A stretch of DNA of 64,000 nucleotides from Stercorarius parasiticus (lineage: Eukaryota; Chordata; Aves; Charadriiformes; Stercorariidae). A program made the translations under genes and the position numbers. How positions within the stretch are numbered: position 1 is the stretch's first letter; each line of letters starts with the position of its first letter. Below, piece by piece: positions 36,761 through 49,739 of this stretch. Under the pieces are notes generated by a model. The model was given only the letters and a program-made list of their open reading frames with translations. It was not told where the DNA came from and searched no databases. The stretch is from positions 396,020-460,019 of the forward strand of contig VWZL01002049.1 in NCBI GenBank assembly GCA_013396915.1, in the 5' to 3' direction.

Positions 36761-39097
36761 GTCCTCCGCTAATGCCTGGCCACTACCTCTAGGGTAAAGC
36801 TGCTGTTTTTCATTCTTCTTGGCCCAATCAGTGGTTGGTCTGAGGCTGGAGAATATTTCTTTCAGTATGTAAATTCTTACTTTAAGTTACAGGAATTGTT
36901 CCTAGATCTATTGCGTAAATCTACCGTACCACAGTCCCCATGTACTTAAAGACCTCTGTGTGAGTTCAGAGTAAAAACCCAGCCCCAAGTAGAAGGCAGT
37001 TATAATGAAATCCCAGTAGGTACCCTCCTTATGCACAGTACTTTTTCCTTATGTATATAATCAAAGAGATGCCACACTGTAAGAAAAGAGCAAAAGGAAA
37101 ATTCAAAGAAAATCTACCTCCTCTATTTACTGATCTAGCAGGGCTTCAGGTATCTCATCAACATGCTGACCATAATTTAAATGCTTTCATTCAATTTTTT
37201 CCTCCAAGTTAATACAGAAGGGATTTAGAATACTTACATATAGCAATTACACCCTGAAGCTATGACCTCATAATAGAAAGCAATATATTTCTTTGAGTGT
37301 AACAAAAAAAGTGGCAAATTTGTAGGTTATGAATCCTTTAAGTCACTTTTCAGGCAAGCTACTGATGATACAAAACACATGTGGACACAAATACTGCTGT
37401 TTGCAATATAAGCCTCTCATACAACTCAACAGTTTGAATAAATTGCGTAGAATATATTCTACTCTTGTTTGCCATCAAAACTTTTTATTAGCAGTGATTT
37501 ACAATCCTAACTCTTCCCTCCATTAAATGCAACATACTCCACTCCTTAAGCCTCATTTACTAGCAAGGCAAGTAACTCAGCCACTTTATCAAGAGATAAT
37601 AAATCATAGAAAGGAAGGGAGAGATGTTTCAGGTAGAGACAAATATGCTAAATATTACATCCAAAAATGTTCACAGATGAGTATCTCACATGGGAAGGAA
37701 GATCCTCCTACAAATGATTGTATGCAAGATTAATTCTGTGCTAATCATTATGAAACACACTTGTTCCTGTTATCCTTGTGTCTGACAATCATACAACAAG
37801 GAACAACTTTCCTAAGGGTGGAGCACTATGTCACTGACACTGCAATACAGGCTTCAGACTGTATTTCAAAAGGTAGTTTTTTTTTACTGCTTACAGTTTT
37901 ACTTTTTGAAAAATATGTATTTAATTAAAAATTGAGTTTGCTAAGCTTCAGTGGAGCTATTTTCACTAAGAGCTTGTAAAAAATTCGGTAGGGTGCTATA
38001 CAATATTTAATGAACTGGTGAAAAACTTTGTGTTAGCGATCAGGAAAAGGGTATTTTTATTTTTTATGGTATCGATTCACTTGCTTCAACTCTGGAATTG
38101 AATGGCTTTGAAATGAAATAGTCCAACTGCTTCGATTTTTAACATATGGACTGAAATGGCTTTTGTTACAAAGGTGATTGCTATATAACAGTCAAGTAGC
38201 AACAGAGAAGAGATGAAGGATGATTCATTTAAAGACGATTAGATTGGAAAAGTTACCTTTTAGCAAGACCACTGTTCTAGACTCTCTATCAGCATCTGAA
38301 CAGCTTTGATCCATATTCTGCAATATGAGAAAGTACAATTCAGAGCAACACCCAGCATCACTATACTTAGCAGTTATTTAGTTTCTGAAGAATGGTCCTG
38401 CTTAAGTGATCCAGTCTGCTATCAAAGTAATTTACATGTAGCATGCAACACCAGGATGGAAACAATCTGTTATCATATCTGTACATAAAGGGGGACACGG
38501 TATATTTAGGTAATAAAATCAAAGAAGTATCTTATTGAATACACAAATCAAGCGTCTGTATGTGGCTTCTAACAGATGCCCATCTCCTGCAAATATCCAT
38601 AAAAGCCTCATTTGTTTGATGAAAGAGTAATTCTAATAGACACAGCTAAAAGATAAATAGCAAAAAGCTGAGTGCCATGTTTGCATCACATATCTTCCGA
38701 TACAGCCTGCCTATTATAAAACTTGTTATGTAACAGAAAAGGATTAACTTTCTATATTAATGGCTACTATTCTTTCTTCACTAAATTGATAATGTGACAT
38801 TTGAAAACTGATTTAATGTTTTAGAGCTACTGCATGCACATACACATGGGAAGCAAAAGGAAAAAATGTATGAGTATATGAAGAAGGTCATCTAAGAGAG
38901 CAACATACACTAAAGACCACATCAAGGCTCTCAGTGGTTTTTCCCTTCCCGCCCCCGGTAGAATTAGAGTGAAAGTGCAAGTTCCATTTATCTTGAGTCA
39001 ACGTAATAAATAGCAAAATAACCCAGTGCCAAGACCAAGTTTCAGAGCTAAATGAATACAGCAATCCAAAGGTTATATTCTTTTGGAAGACATGGAG

Positions 39098-39131
39098 GCA
39101 TCTCTGTAGAAGGAAAGCATCTCTGTAGAAG
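39098..39131. repeat. 15-bp direct repeat pair
   Basis: GCATCTCTGTAGAAG occurs at 39,098-39,112 and again at 39,117-39,131 without mismatch, with four bases between. It is a small local duplication. Confidence 0.75.
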
Positions 39132-40097
39132 AGAAGACATAGAAGGGAAGTCCTAGCTTCACATGGCATTTACTTTTTGCTTTAGAAATGTCCTACTTAG
39201 GGCAGAGAGACCAGGATGCTGAACATCTCCTCAGAGCTGAGCTTGTTAACTTGTTATAAATAGAATTGACTTCAGTGACACAATGGTCACAGAAGAGCAG
39301 ATTCTCATGACTTGCAAAATTCTCCCAATTTTAAGTTTTCCGTAGAAAGCGAGAATATTAAAAATTACAAAGTTAAAAGGAGTGGCATTTTCAAAGACAC
39401 CTGAGCAACAGTAGCATTTCCCATAGCAATGGGTTTGCGAAACATTGCACAGGCCAAATGCAAACAAGTCAGTCCAAGTAACAGGAAAAACAGTTTCAAC
39501 AGCAGCAGAACTGAATTATTCTAAGATATACAGCTGGCTGTATGATTTCTATTTTCATGTTGTTAAGAGATATCAAAAGCTTTTGGCCAAGCCAGGTCTG
39601 AACTACTATCGCTTGAAATTAGTAGAAGGAGCTTTATCTGCCTCAAAGGCTGAATGCTCCAGTAGACTAGTCCTTTTTTGCCTTAAAAGGAATTTGCATG
39701 CTGGAATTATGATGGGTTTATGATTTAATCTAATTACCAAGAAATGTTAGAAGAAAAGCAGTATCAGAAAAGCTCTAAACTAGCAATACTATACTGAGAA
39801 GCAATTTTAAATAAAACTCACTTTAGAATTATTGCTTGGAGCACATTTTTAAAATCCACAGGAAACTGAAAATTTAAGTATCTAGTAAGATTTTTAAGGA
39901 ATATTAGAAGACTTAGCACTAGAGGTCTAGAAAGACAGACAGTTCTTTCAACAATAAGGCATTTTGACATTAGCATTAGAATCAAGGTATTTTAACAGCA
40001 GCAACCCTAGTGTTTGGGTATCTGAACTTACTCTTAAGCTTTTAGTAGTGTCACATCCTAACAAGCTAAGATGTGTCTGTGTGTTTTATGCATTTCG

Positions 40098-40182
40098 TTT
40101 GTGGTTTTTTGGTTTTGGGTTTGGTTTTTTTTTGTTTAGGTTTGGGGTTGTGTTATGTTCTGGGTTTGGTTGGGTTTTTTTA
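40098..40182 (+). repeat. G/T-rich strand-asymmetric tract
   Basis: Over about 85 bases the plus strand is almost only G and T, with repeated GGTTT, GGGTTT and TTTGGGG units and only a few A or C bases. It resembles degenerate telomere-like or simple-repeat DNA (one TTTAGG unit is present, but TTAGGG arrays are absent). Strong strand asymmetry of this kind can favour R-loops or two-tier quadruplexes. It ends at TTTTTTTACAG, which looks like a splice acceptor but has no convincing exon after it. Confidence 0.6.
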
Positions 40183-40450
40183 CAGCTTCTCCTTAGACAC
40201 CAAAAAAGAAACTCCTTATCCCTCCCTCACTTCAGAAGGGGCCAGCAAAAAACAGGTAGGGAGAGTTAAGGCTGTTCCTGACTTTTAGACCTAGTAACTA
40301 AACAAAATCATAGGGGAGATCAGGGAAGCCGGAAGAGACAAGTCTTCTCTTTGAAGTACTCTAGCACCTTCACATAGCTGAGGCTGCCATTCCGGCTTAA
40401 GGCCATTTTTCAGGCAAAGGGAAGGAAAAAGGGGTTTCAACACTTACTAA

Positions 40451-40465
40451 ACACACACACACACA
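40451..40465. repeat. (AC)n microsatellite
   Basis: Seven AC units plus one A. Short but perfect, so probably length-polymorphic. Confidence 0.9.
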
Positions 40466-41718
40466 ATTTCTAACTCAATGTTTGTAGTCACAAGTTTGGT
40501 GCACAGACTTCAGCCACACATCGGGGCACATGGAGCCCATGCAGACCATGCAAGAAAAGCTCTGTGCCTACATCTGACATTTGTTTTTATTACTGTCACT
40601 TGGTCTCTGATAAAAAGGCAGCAATATATTAGAAGTGACACTATCAGCACCATCATATTGCTGGTAATTTTCTTATAAGTGATTGCAATATGGGAAAACA
40701 TCAAGAAAGAATTTAAGATCTTTAATTCAATTTCAATTGAAAGAATTAAGAATTGTATGTCATGCTGTCTGGGAAAGGAGAAACTGGGAAACGTACAACT
40801 CATGACACTTCCAAGCAGAAAGGGAAGCAAGATGAGGAAGAGAGTGTCTTTATATCATAAAGGTCATAAGCTTCAGACAGCTTCATTTGCAGTCACTGTG
40901 CTTTCACACAGCCTCTAAAAGCCAAAGAGAAACCCAATGCAATAGCTTTCATAAAGAGGGAAGGGTTTTTCCATGCAGTCCCATTCAGTTACTTTGACAC
41001 TGCATTTGTTTTGAGTGGAAAACAGCTATACATGGCCAGCTATAGATATCTGTTAAAGATAGTTTAAGAAAGTCTTAGTGATTCACTTCATTTTTAGATC
41101 TTGTCTTCAGCTTTGTTAAAGACAATCTTTTGCTTTATCAGATTAAACTTTCAGTATAGTCAACTTGTCCAGGTTAAAAACAAGTATGGGTGAGGTTAAT
41201 AAGTCATAGTTGTCAGAATTGCTCTGGATTTAGTGGATTTATCACTGGCACCCCCATCTTCTGCCCCAAAGAGAGCATCGAAATGCCAATAAAGCTGAGA
41301 TTAATAACCACAAGATTTGATACAGCCATGGGCCAAGCGCTGTGGAGAAATCTTTTCTGACAGAAACTCCAGCTGTGCAACTTACTTTCCAGTAATAGGT
41401 AGTATCATTTGGACTTCTGAAAAATTACTTGCCTGGGCCATGTTTTATGAAGGCCCATTTACAGTGTTATAATACAATAGAAAGGATCTGAAACATGCTG
41501 TAAAACAACTTTCATTTCAAGTCACTCTTCAGTGCTTTTCTAGTATAAATTAGTATAAATCAGGCCCAGTACATAAGAATGAGGTCCACTAAATGTCAAG
41601 TATGGCGAAGACTGCATATCTCCCTTTAAGTGGCAGGATCATAACTACTCTATCAGACTTTTCCATTCACACATTTAACAATTAATAGCATTAATTAATA
41701 CCAATTCCAAAGCTTTTA

Positions 41719-41738
41719 TTAAGAGGTGTACCTCTTAA
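41719..41738. repeat. Perfect 9-bp inverted repeat
   Basis: TTAAGAGGT and ACCTCTTAA are perfect complements around a GT spacer. Just upstream, ATTAAT words recur (41,680-41,700). No function is assigned. Confidence 0.6.
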
Positions 41739-42734
41739 GAGCTATAACCACCACTTCATTTGTGTGCTGCAAATAGCAGTGTACTTTACATATAATAGTT
41801 CTCATGGCATATCTTCAAGCAGTCCTTGCCAAGCTCTCCTGAGGCTTTCATTTTATGTTGAATGACTACATTTGCAAGTGGTCAGATAGTACCAGCTCTC
41901 AGATTACAAAGTAATTTGGAATTTAAATGAGCTCAAAATTGTTTGAAAGTCCTTGTTTACAGCTAGCAGGTTCCCTTCCTTGCTGAACACGCCTAGCAAA
42001 CAACTTTTGTTATAGTGGTTATGGGATAATTCGGAAAACAGTTGCTGTTTTGCTTAGAGCTAACCAAAATGGCTTCAATAGTTACTTCCAAGGAAAGCAG
42101 AGCTTAAGACAACGACGTAGGATTTGTAGACTGGCACAGAAAGAACAGGTTTGATCAGATTGCAACGACCACTTAGTCACAAAGCTACTGACCATGAAAT
42201 CACTTGTACATAACAGCTGAATTTGAGGTATGAGCTCTGCAACAATATAGCAGATGAAATGGTGAAGTTTTATTCCCCTTACTCTGCCATACAGCATGCT
42301 AAGGGAGGAGCTGTATTGTGGCTGCATGTCATGAATTCCTATTTCACTTTGAATCATTTTACTTCACTGTTTGCAACTCACAGCAAAGTTAAGGTTGAAG
42401 TATAACATCGCATATCAGCTAAAGAAATAGGTTATCTTTGAAACATACAGAAAGCTACCCTGGAAACATAGCAAGTTGCTTCCCAACTAGCAATTTTTGA
42501 GCCGCACTGTGGAGTAAGCGTAAGTGAAGTCAATGATATCATGCTGCCCTAACAGATCTAACCATCCTCTTCATCTGAGATATCAGGAACGTCTGAAATA
42601 ATTTATCATAGACTGGAATTACTGCAGTTAGGCATTTTTGTTGCTGTGAAAGTGTATTAAATTTATCTGCAGTTCCACAATTAAAACCTAGGTTTCAGAG
42701 GATCCGTGAATGTTAGTATACCATCAAAGCACTT

Positions 42735-42860
42735 TAGAGATCAATCCTTTTCAGCCTCACTTCGAGAGTAGAAAGCATTACCTTTATTTAACGGAGAAAT
42801 AAGCTGCAGCACAAAGAGACAGTGACTCATCTGCCAGTTAAGTGCCTAGATACCATGGGG
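42735..42860 (-). repeat. MIR/CORE-SINE-like relic
   Basis: The plus strand reads 'aaagcactttagagatc ... ttacctttatttaacggagaaataagctgcagcacaaagag ... gtgactcatctgccag'. This follows the reverse complement of the MIR-type SINE phrase in which a low-copy 'ttttacagatgaggaaactgaggc' is followed by 'agaggttaagtgacttgcc'. The order of the three sub-phrases is kept, but with many substitutions, as expected for such an ancient amniote repeat. The L2 family shares some of this wording, so the exact family is uncertain. Confidence 0.45.
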
Positions 42861-44030
42861 ATGATACAAGAGCAGAGAACAGAGTGTCCAGAGCAGATCA
42901 CATCATCTGCAGCTAGTTTCCAGTACATTAATCTCATCTCCCTTCTATATTTAATCTTTCATATATTTGTTTTGTTAACCATTTTCCGTGCCTATGCTGC
43001 ACTGCTATTCAGTCACTTCTCATAAACGTGCATCTTCCATCTGTTTCCCTCCCTTATAGTTCCCCTGCTATCCATTATTTGTCTTATACTGGTGATACCT
43101 GAAAGCTGCAAACGTTTTTGGCTCCCCATATCCCTTTGAGTTTCTTTCTCAGTGGGTTCAGGCAGCCATGCTCTTTTTCATTTCCAGTAGCTCTTAGTGT
43201 AAGAGGGCTAAACATTGAAATTAGGCTCTGCCGTTTCTTTGCTGCTGAAGGATGTCTATTTTCCACTAAGGGCACAAATCTGAAGCAGAGCCCTGTTCTT
43301 CATCAGCTTGTATTGATTTCTCAAACCTTTCACATATATTAGCAATCTTAAAAATACTTTCTGTAGTCAAGAATTCAAAGTTTTCTAAGTACCTTTGCTA
43401 AACCTACTGTTCATTTCACATAATGTTTTTTCCTTAGCCACTAAGGATTTAGACCAATTATATGCATAGCTCAAATTCCATACTCAAATACCTAAAAGAT
43501 GGCCTCTCTTTAATGGCACAGAGTGACACTGAATACCGTCAAAAAAATCAATGCCACTTTCATATGCAAATACTGTGAAAATCTACCATTAATATTTGTT
43601 TCCAAATATGTATTTCAGAGTCTAAATTTAGGTATCTGGGGAGATGGGATGAAGACAGAAGTTAGCTTGGAGAACATGTCCCAAATTCCCTGTGTTTCAT
43701 AGCACCTTACCAAGACAAATCTTGTTGAGCAACTCTGCCACCTATTCTACTCAAATCTAGTTCAGATGGCTATGTTTTGGTTAAGGACAGCTTAGGAGAG
43801 ACTCAGGCAGATTCCTTTGCCTTCTTCAGTTCATGAACAGAAAAAGCCCTTTTATTCTGATGGGTAATCAGACTCGATGTTCCACATAATATGTATTTCC
43901 TACATGAAACACACAGTAAATGACAGTGAACTGCTTTCCACTACGCAGTTCCATATCTACTTAAATTCTACATAAGCACCCTGACACCCAGAGAATGTGG
44001 GGATAAATATATACTCAAAATATGTTACTT

Positions 44031-44043
44031 CCTCCTCCTCCTC
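44031..44043. repeat. (CCT)n microsatellite
   Basis: Four perfect CCT units. Short simple repeat. Confidence 0.85.
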
Positions 44044-45823
44044 AGATGCCTTAGTTCCTTGTCTGCAAAGTACTGTGGTATCAGTAAGATCACAACAAAC
44101 CTGTTGTTTAGACTTACTGGCTCCTTGTATCTTTTTTTGAAGGGCTTATTCCTTCTGGATATTAAGTTCTTTAAAATTCTGCAAGACACCTTTTTCTCTG
44201 TAAGGACAACGTGACCTTAAGGTTTAACTAGCTGAGATGTTTTTTCTAACAAGTATTATCTAGATCAACTTGTTTTCCTCTGGTAGAAGCCTGCAACTCT
44301 TTCAGCATATGTTTTTAGCCCTGTTTGACTTGAGAAAAACAGTACTTGCATGAAATGTTTATTAACATTCTACAGGTGCTGTTTTTGTACACTCTTTTCC
44401 TAAGCACCTGGTCCAATATTGTCTGGAACAAGCCTATATGGATCTTTGTGTCCTCACTCATAGGACAGTTTCTAGGATCTCAATCACATTATAATCCAGA
44501 CAAAGCAACAGATCAAACACTAGATCAAAGAGACTAGTCCTCTGTGCTGTATAGATACCTCAGTACAAGTCAGCAAAGCAACAGAAATTCAGAACAGCTC
44601 ATGATTTGGGTGACCACTGAGGAAGACCCACGAAACTAGAAATATTATGGCAGCAGCAGCACTATTAGCTTGCTTTTAAGCTTTTATTTAAAATCAAGAT
44701 TGTAGCAACATCCAGCATGATAGCAGAAAAAGAGTCACTACATGTGGAACAACTATAAATTTATTCAAAAAGCATCTATTGTATCACCATGAAAATGTCA
44801 CACCTCTTCTAATTTTAAAATACTTCCCTGCAGTTTTACATTTCATTATATTGCAGTGAAGAAAGCCTCTCCGGCAGTGACTGTAATGGTTATTAATATG
44901 TTATTTGGGCAACTACTAATATAATGGCATCATGGTTCTTAAATCAGGCTTCCAAAACTACAATACATAGCAATAACTCTTTCATCCTCTCTCAGCACAG
45001 TATCAGGTAGTTATAGAAAAATCCATGGAGACAAGTGGCAGTGAAATCACTTATGCATACTACAGTCACATACACAACTGTGATTTTAAAAGACTTCTGT
45101 AACCATGAGCGCACTGTTATAGAGAACACGGACAAAATGCTTGCCCTTAGAAAATCTGATAACCAGTGGCCAGCAAGCAGATTGCATTAAAGACACAGAG
45201 AATACTCCAGTCTTTTTCCTATGGTTAGGAAGATTTTTCCTCCTGCCCTAAAGCACCTATCCCAGTCCAAACCCCTGGTTAAGGGGAGTCTTTATACAGT
45301 TGTTTGAGAAACTGTTTATTTGCAAGGCCTGCAGTGACAAGCACAGCTTCCAGTCCTAGAGCTAACTGGAAAACACTAGATACTCTACTATTCCCCCACC
45401 TCAATTTTGCATGTGCATTCTTTGATCAACACTTTTTAATCTGGTTGCCTGCGCTCTGCACTATTTCTGGTCAGTTGTGGCTTCAGCGTTTAAGTGTTTG
45501 ATTGTACTACCTGCAGAAGTGGAGTATGGGATTATCACCCATTGATAAGAAAACAACAGGCCACCATTAAGCACAAGAAAGGATTCAATCCCAATAGTAT
45601 CCTGATTAAAGAATAATATTTTCTACATGGAGAGAGTTGCGCAAGACAAGATTTGCTTTCAGGATAAATTAACAGATTATTTCATCCACATGCAAAAAAA
45701 GGTAACACCCACACAGAAAGGGAAAGTATCTTCTACATCGTCACAAAAAATTTTTCATGCAGAACTAACTTACATGTCATCAACTAAAGACTTATTGCAG
45801 CTTTAGATAGATGACTTACTAAC

Positions 45824-45978
45824 CTGCTTTCCTGGACTCCCCAGTGAGACCCAGGGGAGCTCATCCCTCCCCACGGCAGCCACGCACGCCAGTCCTGGCC
45901 AGGGCTGTCTGCCACTGACTCAGAGGACGAGCGGGAGGAAACAACACCCTCTAAGCTGGCACAATTCAATCTGCTCAG
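45824..45978 (-). other. Candidate exon with splice sites
   Basis: On the minus strand a pyrimidine-rich run ends in TTTCTGCCATATCAG at about 45,979, a good 3' splice site. The following 155 bases stay open in one frame and end at GCAG|GTTAGTAAGT, a good 5' splice site (exon edge at 45,824). The segment is locally GC-rich with five CpGs (45,874-45,933). The encoded peptide is serine-rich (for example VVSSRSSSESVADSPGQDWR) and has no domain I recognise. It could be a coding exon, a noncoding RNA exon or coincidence. Both splice sites and openness are seen; exon status is inference. Confidence 0.22.
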
Positions 45979-46040
45979 CTGATATGGCAGAAAGCCACAG
46001 AGAAGGGAATTTGTTTTCGCTGGTGTTACTGCAATATTTC

Positions 46041-46068
46041 AACATGCTTTAAATTGTTTAAGCATGTT
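46041..46068. repeat. 9-bp inverted repeat
   Basis: AACATGCTT and AAGCATGTT are perfect complements about ten bases apart. Allowing one bulge the stem extends by three more A:T pairs. It would form a small AT-rich hairpin. No function is assigned. Confidence 0.55.
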
Positions 46069-49000
46069 ACCTACTGAGGGGCAAGTACTAGACATACAGA
46101 CACAGAAAGTAAAGCCTTTCCGAGAGAAAGGAGAGCCCCACCGTTGAGAAGTTGAACTGTAACTGCAACTCAGTAGTTGTTGCTGAATTTGACTTTACGG
46201 ACTGGGTTCAACATCATTCTTCTTGCAGACCTCTGAGATGTTTAGGACAAGCTAGAGTTTTCCAGTTTCTCAGCTCCACTACTGTACTCCCCTTTTCTCC
46301 TAACTCTACCTTCTGAGATAGTTACCTCCTACCACTAACATACTCCAACCTTGGCTCATACCCTACTATAATATACTAACAGGGGAAATACACATGTTCA
46401 CAGGAGGCAACATGGGATACATATTTCATATTTACCTGATCCTTTACAGCCTCACAGGGGCCACATGTTTAATTCACCCCACATTTTGAACTGGTTGTAT
46501 CCCAAAGCCTAAAGACACTTTCACAACGGCATACCTTAACTTCATACTCTGTAAAGTAGAGAAAGCATAATGAATCCATACTGTGAACTGGTTTGCTAAT
46601 ATAGCTGGCAGGATAATGCTTTTTCTCGTATTCATCTTCAGAGCCACATAGTTCAAATCTGAGTTAGAAGAACCTACTTGCAATTGATTCTGGCCATCAT
46701 CAATTTAGAGAGAAGTTCAGAGAACAAGCATATCACATTTGCACCCTAGACACAGAAATAGTCCTGGATGCCCTCAGTACTTCAATAAAACAATCTGTTC
46801 TTTCACAAAGAAGTTTGGATCAAAAACAATGCTTGTGCCTTAGATATCCTTTATGCAGATTAAGCAAAGAACCCATTTAGACAGTAATTAAATTAAGAAT
46901 CTGTCCATATACCATAGGATGAAGCAAGCTCCCAAAGCATTAAGTGAATCTTTTCCATCAACCAAGACCAAAAAGGTGTATTATAACAATTCTGCCAGTT
47001 ACACAGTTCATGCAGAATACAACTGCCATCTGCAAAGACAACTCCCTTCAAAAACTAAGAAAGCATTGATCTGATAGCAATGAAACACTATATGGCGACA
47101 TGGCAGAGCTATCCCTTTCCCCTTGCCCATTCTCCTTTTCAGCATGCTGAGGGGCAGCAGAAAGTCACCTTCACGGCTGACACCATGGTATAGGTCTGTG
47201 AAGACTGGAAGAATAAGTTGCATTTGTCTGTGCATTCCTTTTGCTGTCAACCTAAATAATACTGGTCTTCCAGGAGTTAAAGCTCTTTAGAAGCTCACAT
47301 TTGGTATGCTGAACATTCTTCTTTTATAAACTCTAACCTTCTGGCAGCTTTTTTTTTCCAGCTCACAAATTTCTCACCTCCTGTATCATGATTTCAGTTG
47401 CTTTCTGAAGAGTGTGTCTTAAACTAGCAGTAGTTCCTTAAATATACGTAGTATCATTATTATGTGGATTACAGTACAGTATAAATCATCCTAGAGAAAT
47501 GGCACTTGCTGTCTTTTCAGAAAAAAATCTTTGTCATTTGAGACCATGCAGATGGCTTCCTGACAGAGAAATCTAGATTCGCTGGTTGGATTAAAAAAAA
47601 AAAGAAAATCTCTAACTTAACACCAGCAACTTTTCTGTACATCTCTTACAAGTTTGATTTTTTGGCATGTATTAGAGCTTTCAAGAAAAGCCACTAGAAT
47701 AACAGCTCAAACCCTACTTTGTTTTAATGCAGATTCCAAAATTCTGTCAAAAGGCTTCTCTGGCAATGAGCATTAGCCAGAGTATTACACATTAAAGAAC
47801 TGCTGATAAACTGAAAGGGAAAATATGTTGCTAAGTATTTAAGAATGAGCAATATTAGTACGTCAGCTAAGACCAAAATTAATGATAAGCATTTTTTTTT
47901 ATACCTACAAGAAGAACTATAAGTAACATTACCTGTTAGCAAGTCAGTTGTCACCACTGATGCGTCTGAGAAACAATGGGTTTCAGAGTGGCTGCCTACT
48001 GATCAACTTATTCCAAGCTCCACGTACATTCAGATGAACTGCAGATCTGAATGAGCATCACTTCATCCAACAGCAGATTCCCTGAGATGCCAGTTCCGTA
48101 ACACAGTCCAAAACAAAGTCCTTCTCCTTCCTCACCCTGCCAAAAGTGAAGTGTCAGATGACCTCTAAAGCCACCTGTCTCCAACTCACCTAAAGCACCA
48201 CTCCAACTCAAAACCAGATTAAGTCTTAAATGCAGGTTGAACTGATGGAAAGCATTTGGTCATCTGCCATCACAGCATCAGTTTGTAGAGTTTTTCTTTT
48301 CCTAACCATGAGCTCGCTGACTGTTCCTCTTCTTAGGTTGTCTGAAAAGGTTTATATTTAGCACACAACCCCTTTCTACACAGGAATTACAGGAGAGGTT
48401 TATGAAGACTTTAAAATTCAGAACTGCAGCCTGTCAGTTTTGCTTCACACAGCTCTGAGCCCAGTTGTGAATTTGTGGAGGTGGAAGTGGATGTGTGGGG
48501 GAGTTGCAGGCTTCTTTCTCCTTCTTGCTGATGGGAAAAGATAGGCAGCAGAAAAGGATATCAGGTTGACAACATTCAGACAGACAGAAAAGGCAACATG
48601 CATACCACCATGGAGCACAGCAAGCAGAAGGTGATGTCTCTAAGGGAGAGCCTGTACATCACAATGACTCAACAACCCAAGGACCATCTAAAACTACATG
48701 CAATTTTAGACACCAGTGTTGATGAGTACAATATGTGCCTATATTTTAAAACAAGAAATGGGTCAAAGCTCATCAGCTCATGGATATTTTTATGATCCAT
48801 CCAATCAGGAATTCTGAAAACAGAAGAGCTTCTCCTGAGCATACAAAACACAGGAGGATTTTAAGCATAAGCTCTAAGTATGCTTCATGAAAGGTTGCAC
48901 ATAATGAGTATAAACATGTAAGAGGCAGTTAAAGAGATGCCTGCTTTTAAAAGCCTAAACAGGTGGTTCTGGAGCATGGCAGAATGACCTTCACATTGTA

Positions 49001-49739
49001 ACTCTGAGTTCACTCTGGTATTTTCAGGATAACTAGTGTTTCATTGCATCAGAAGGTCTGATCTGAGCTTTTAACTACAGAATCTCCCCTGTATATCTTT
49101 AATTTAGCAGGTAAAGTTTTGCTGAGATCCAGTGGAAGCAGCTCAAGCTAGATATATTCGGAATATAAATATGGTGTAGTTTTTCTTTAAGTTTAGTTAC
49201 AGTGAGGAAAGTTAGACATTGAACTACCTTACCAAGGGACACTGTGCATTCCTCATTGCCCATCTTGAACACCAGAACGTCTTTTTATGGCACTCTATAC
49301 CTCTGAGGGCAAGAGACAAGGGCATGGGGGCCAGGTGCTGCTCTCCTTGAACACCAGCAGGATTTTGGCTTCTAATACCAAGAGAGGCTCTATGGATAGC
49401 AAGGCTGGTTGGGGAGAGATGAGATCTACTTAATGAAGTGAGACAAGAGCATCTTCAACAGGTTTGCTAACTTCACAAGGAAGGCTTTAAATTAGGTTTA
49501 CCAGTGGATGAAGACCAGAAACCAAAGAGAGGGAATAAGAAACCGAGAAAGGGGGGTGGTGGTACCCACCCAACAGCATAACAAGGGAAGCTCTCACTCT
49601 TCCTGCAAGAGTGATGTCATCTGAAATGCCTGTACGTGACTACACGGCACATGAAACGGAGGATGAGTCAGATCTCCGTGAACCTGTAGAGGTAAGAGGT
49701 AACAGGATAGATATGAAACAGATGGGATCGCTCACACAG

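Larger units (their letters stand above)
34965..42730. other. Long noncoding stretch, no gene seen
   Basis: About 7.8 kb without a recognisable gene or clear mobile element. Contents include an enhancer-like block at 36,400-36,760, a 15-base direct repeat pair at 39,098-39,131, a G/T-only-like tract at 40,098-40,182, an (AC)n microsatellite at 40,451-40,465, and a perfect inverted repeat at 41,719-41,738. Frames are all about 106 codons or shorter. Confidence 0.6.
42865..49285. other. Noncoding stretch, one exon candidate
   Basis: About 6.4 kb with no clear repeat. It contains a (CCT)4 tract at 44,031-44,043, a possible minus-strand exon at 45,824-45,978, and an inverted repeat at 46,041-46,068. 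Reading frames are under about 80 codons. Confidence 0.55.

Noticed and set aside
40183..40300. Exon after the TTTTTTTACAG acceptor-like site at the end of the G/T tract
   Set aside because: The upstream tract is G-rich rather than pyrimidine-rich, and no convincing donor was found downstream.
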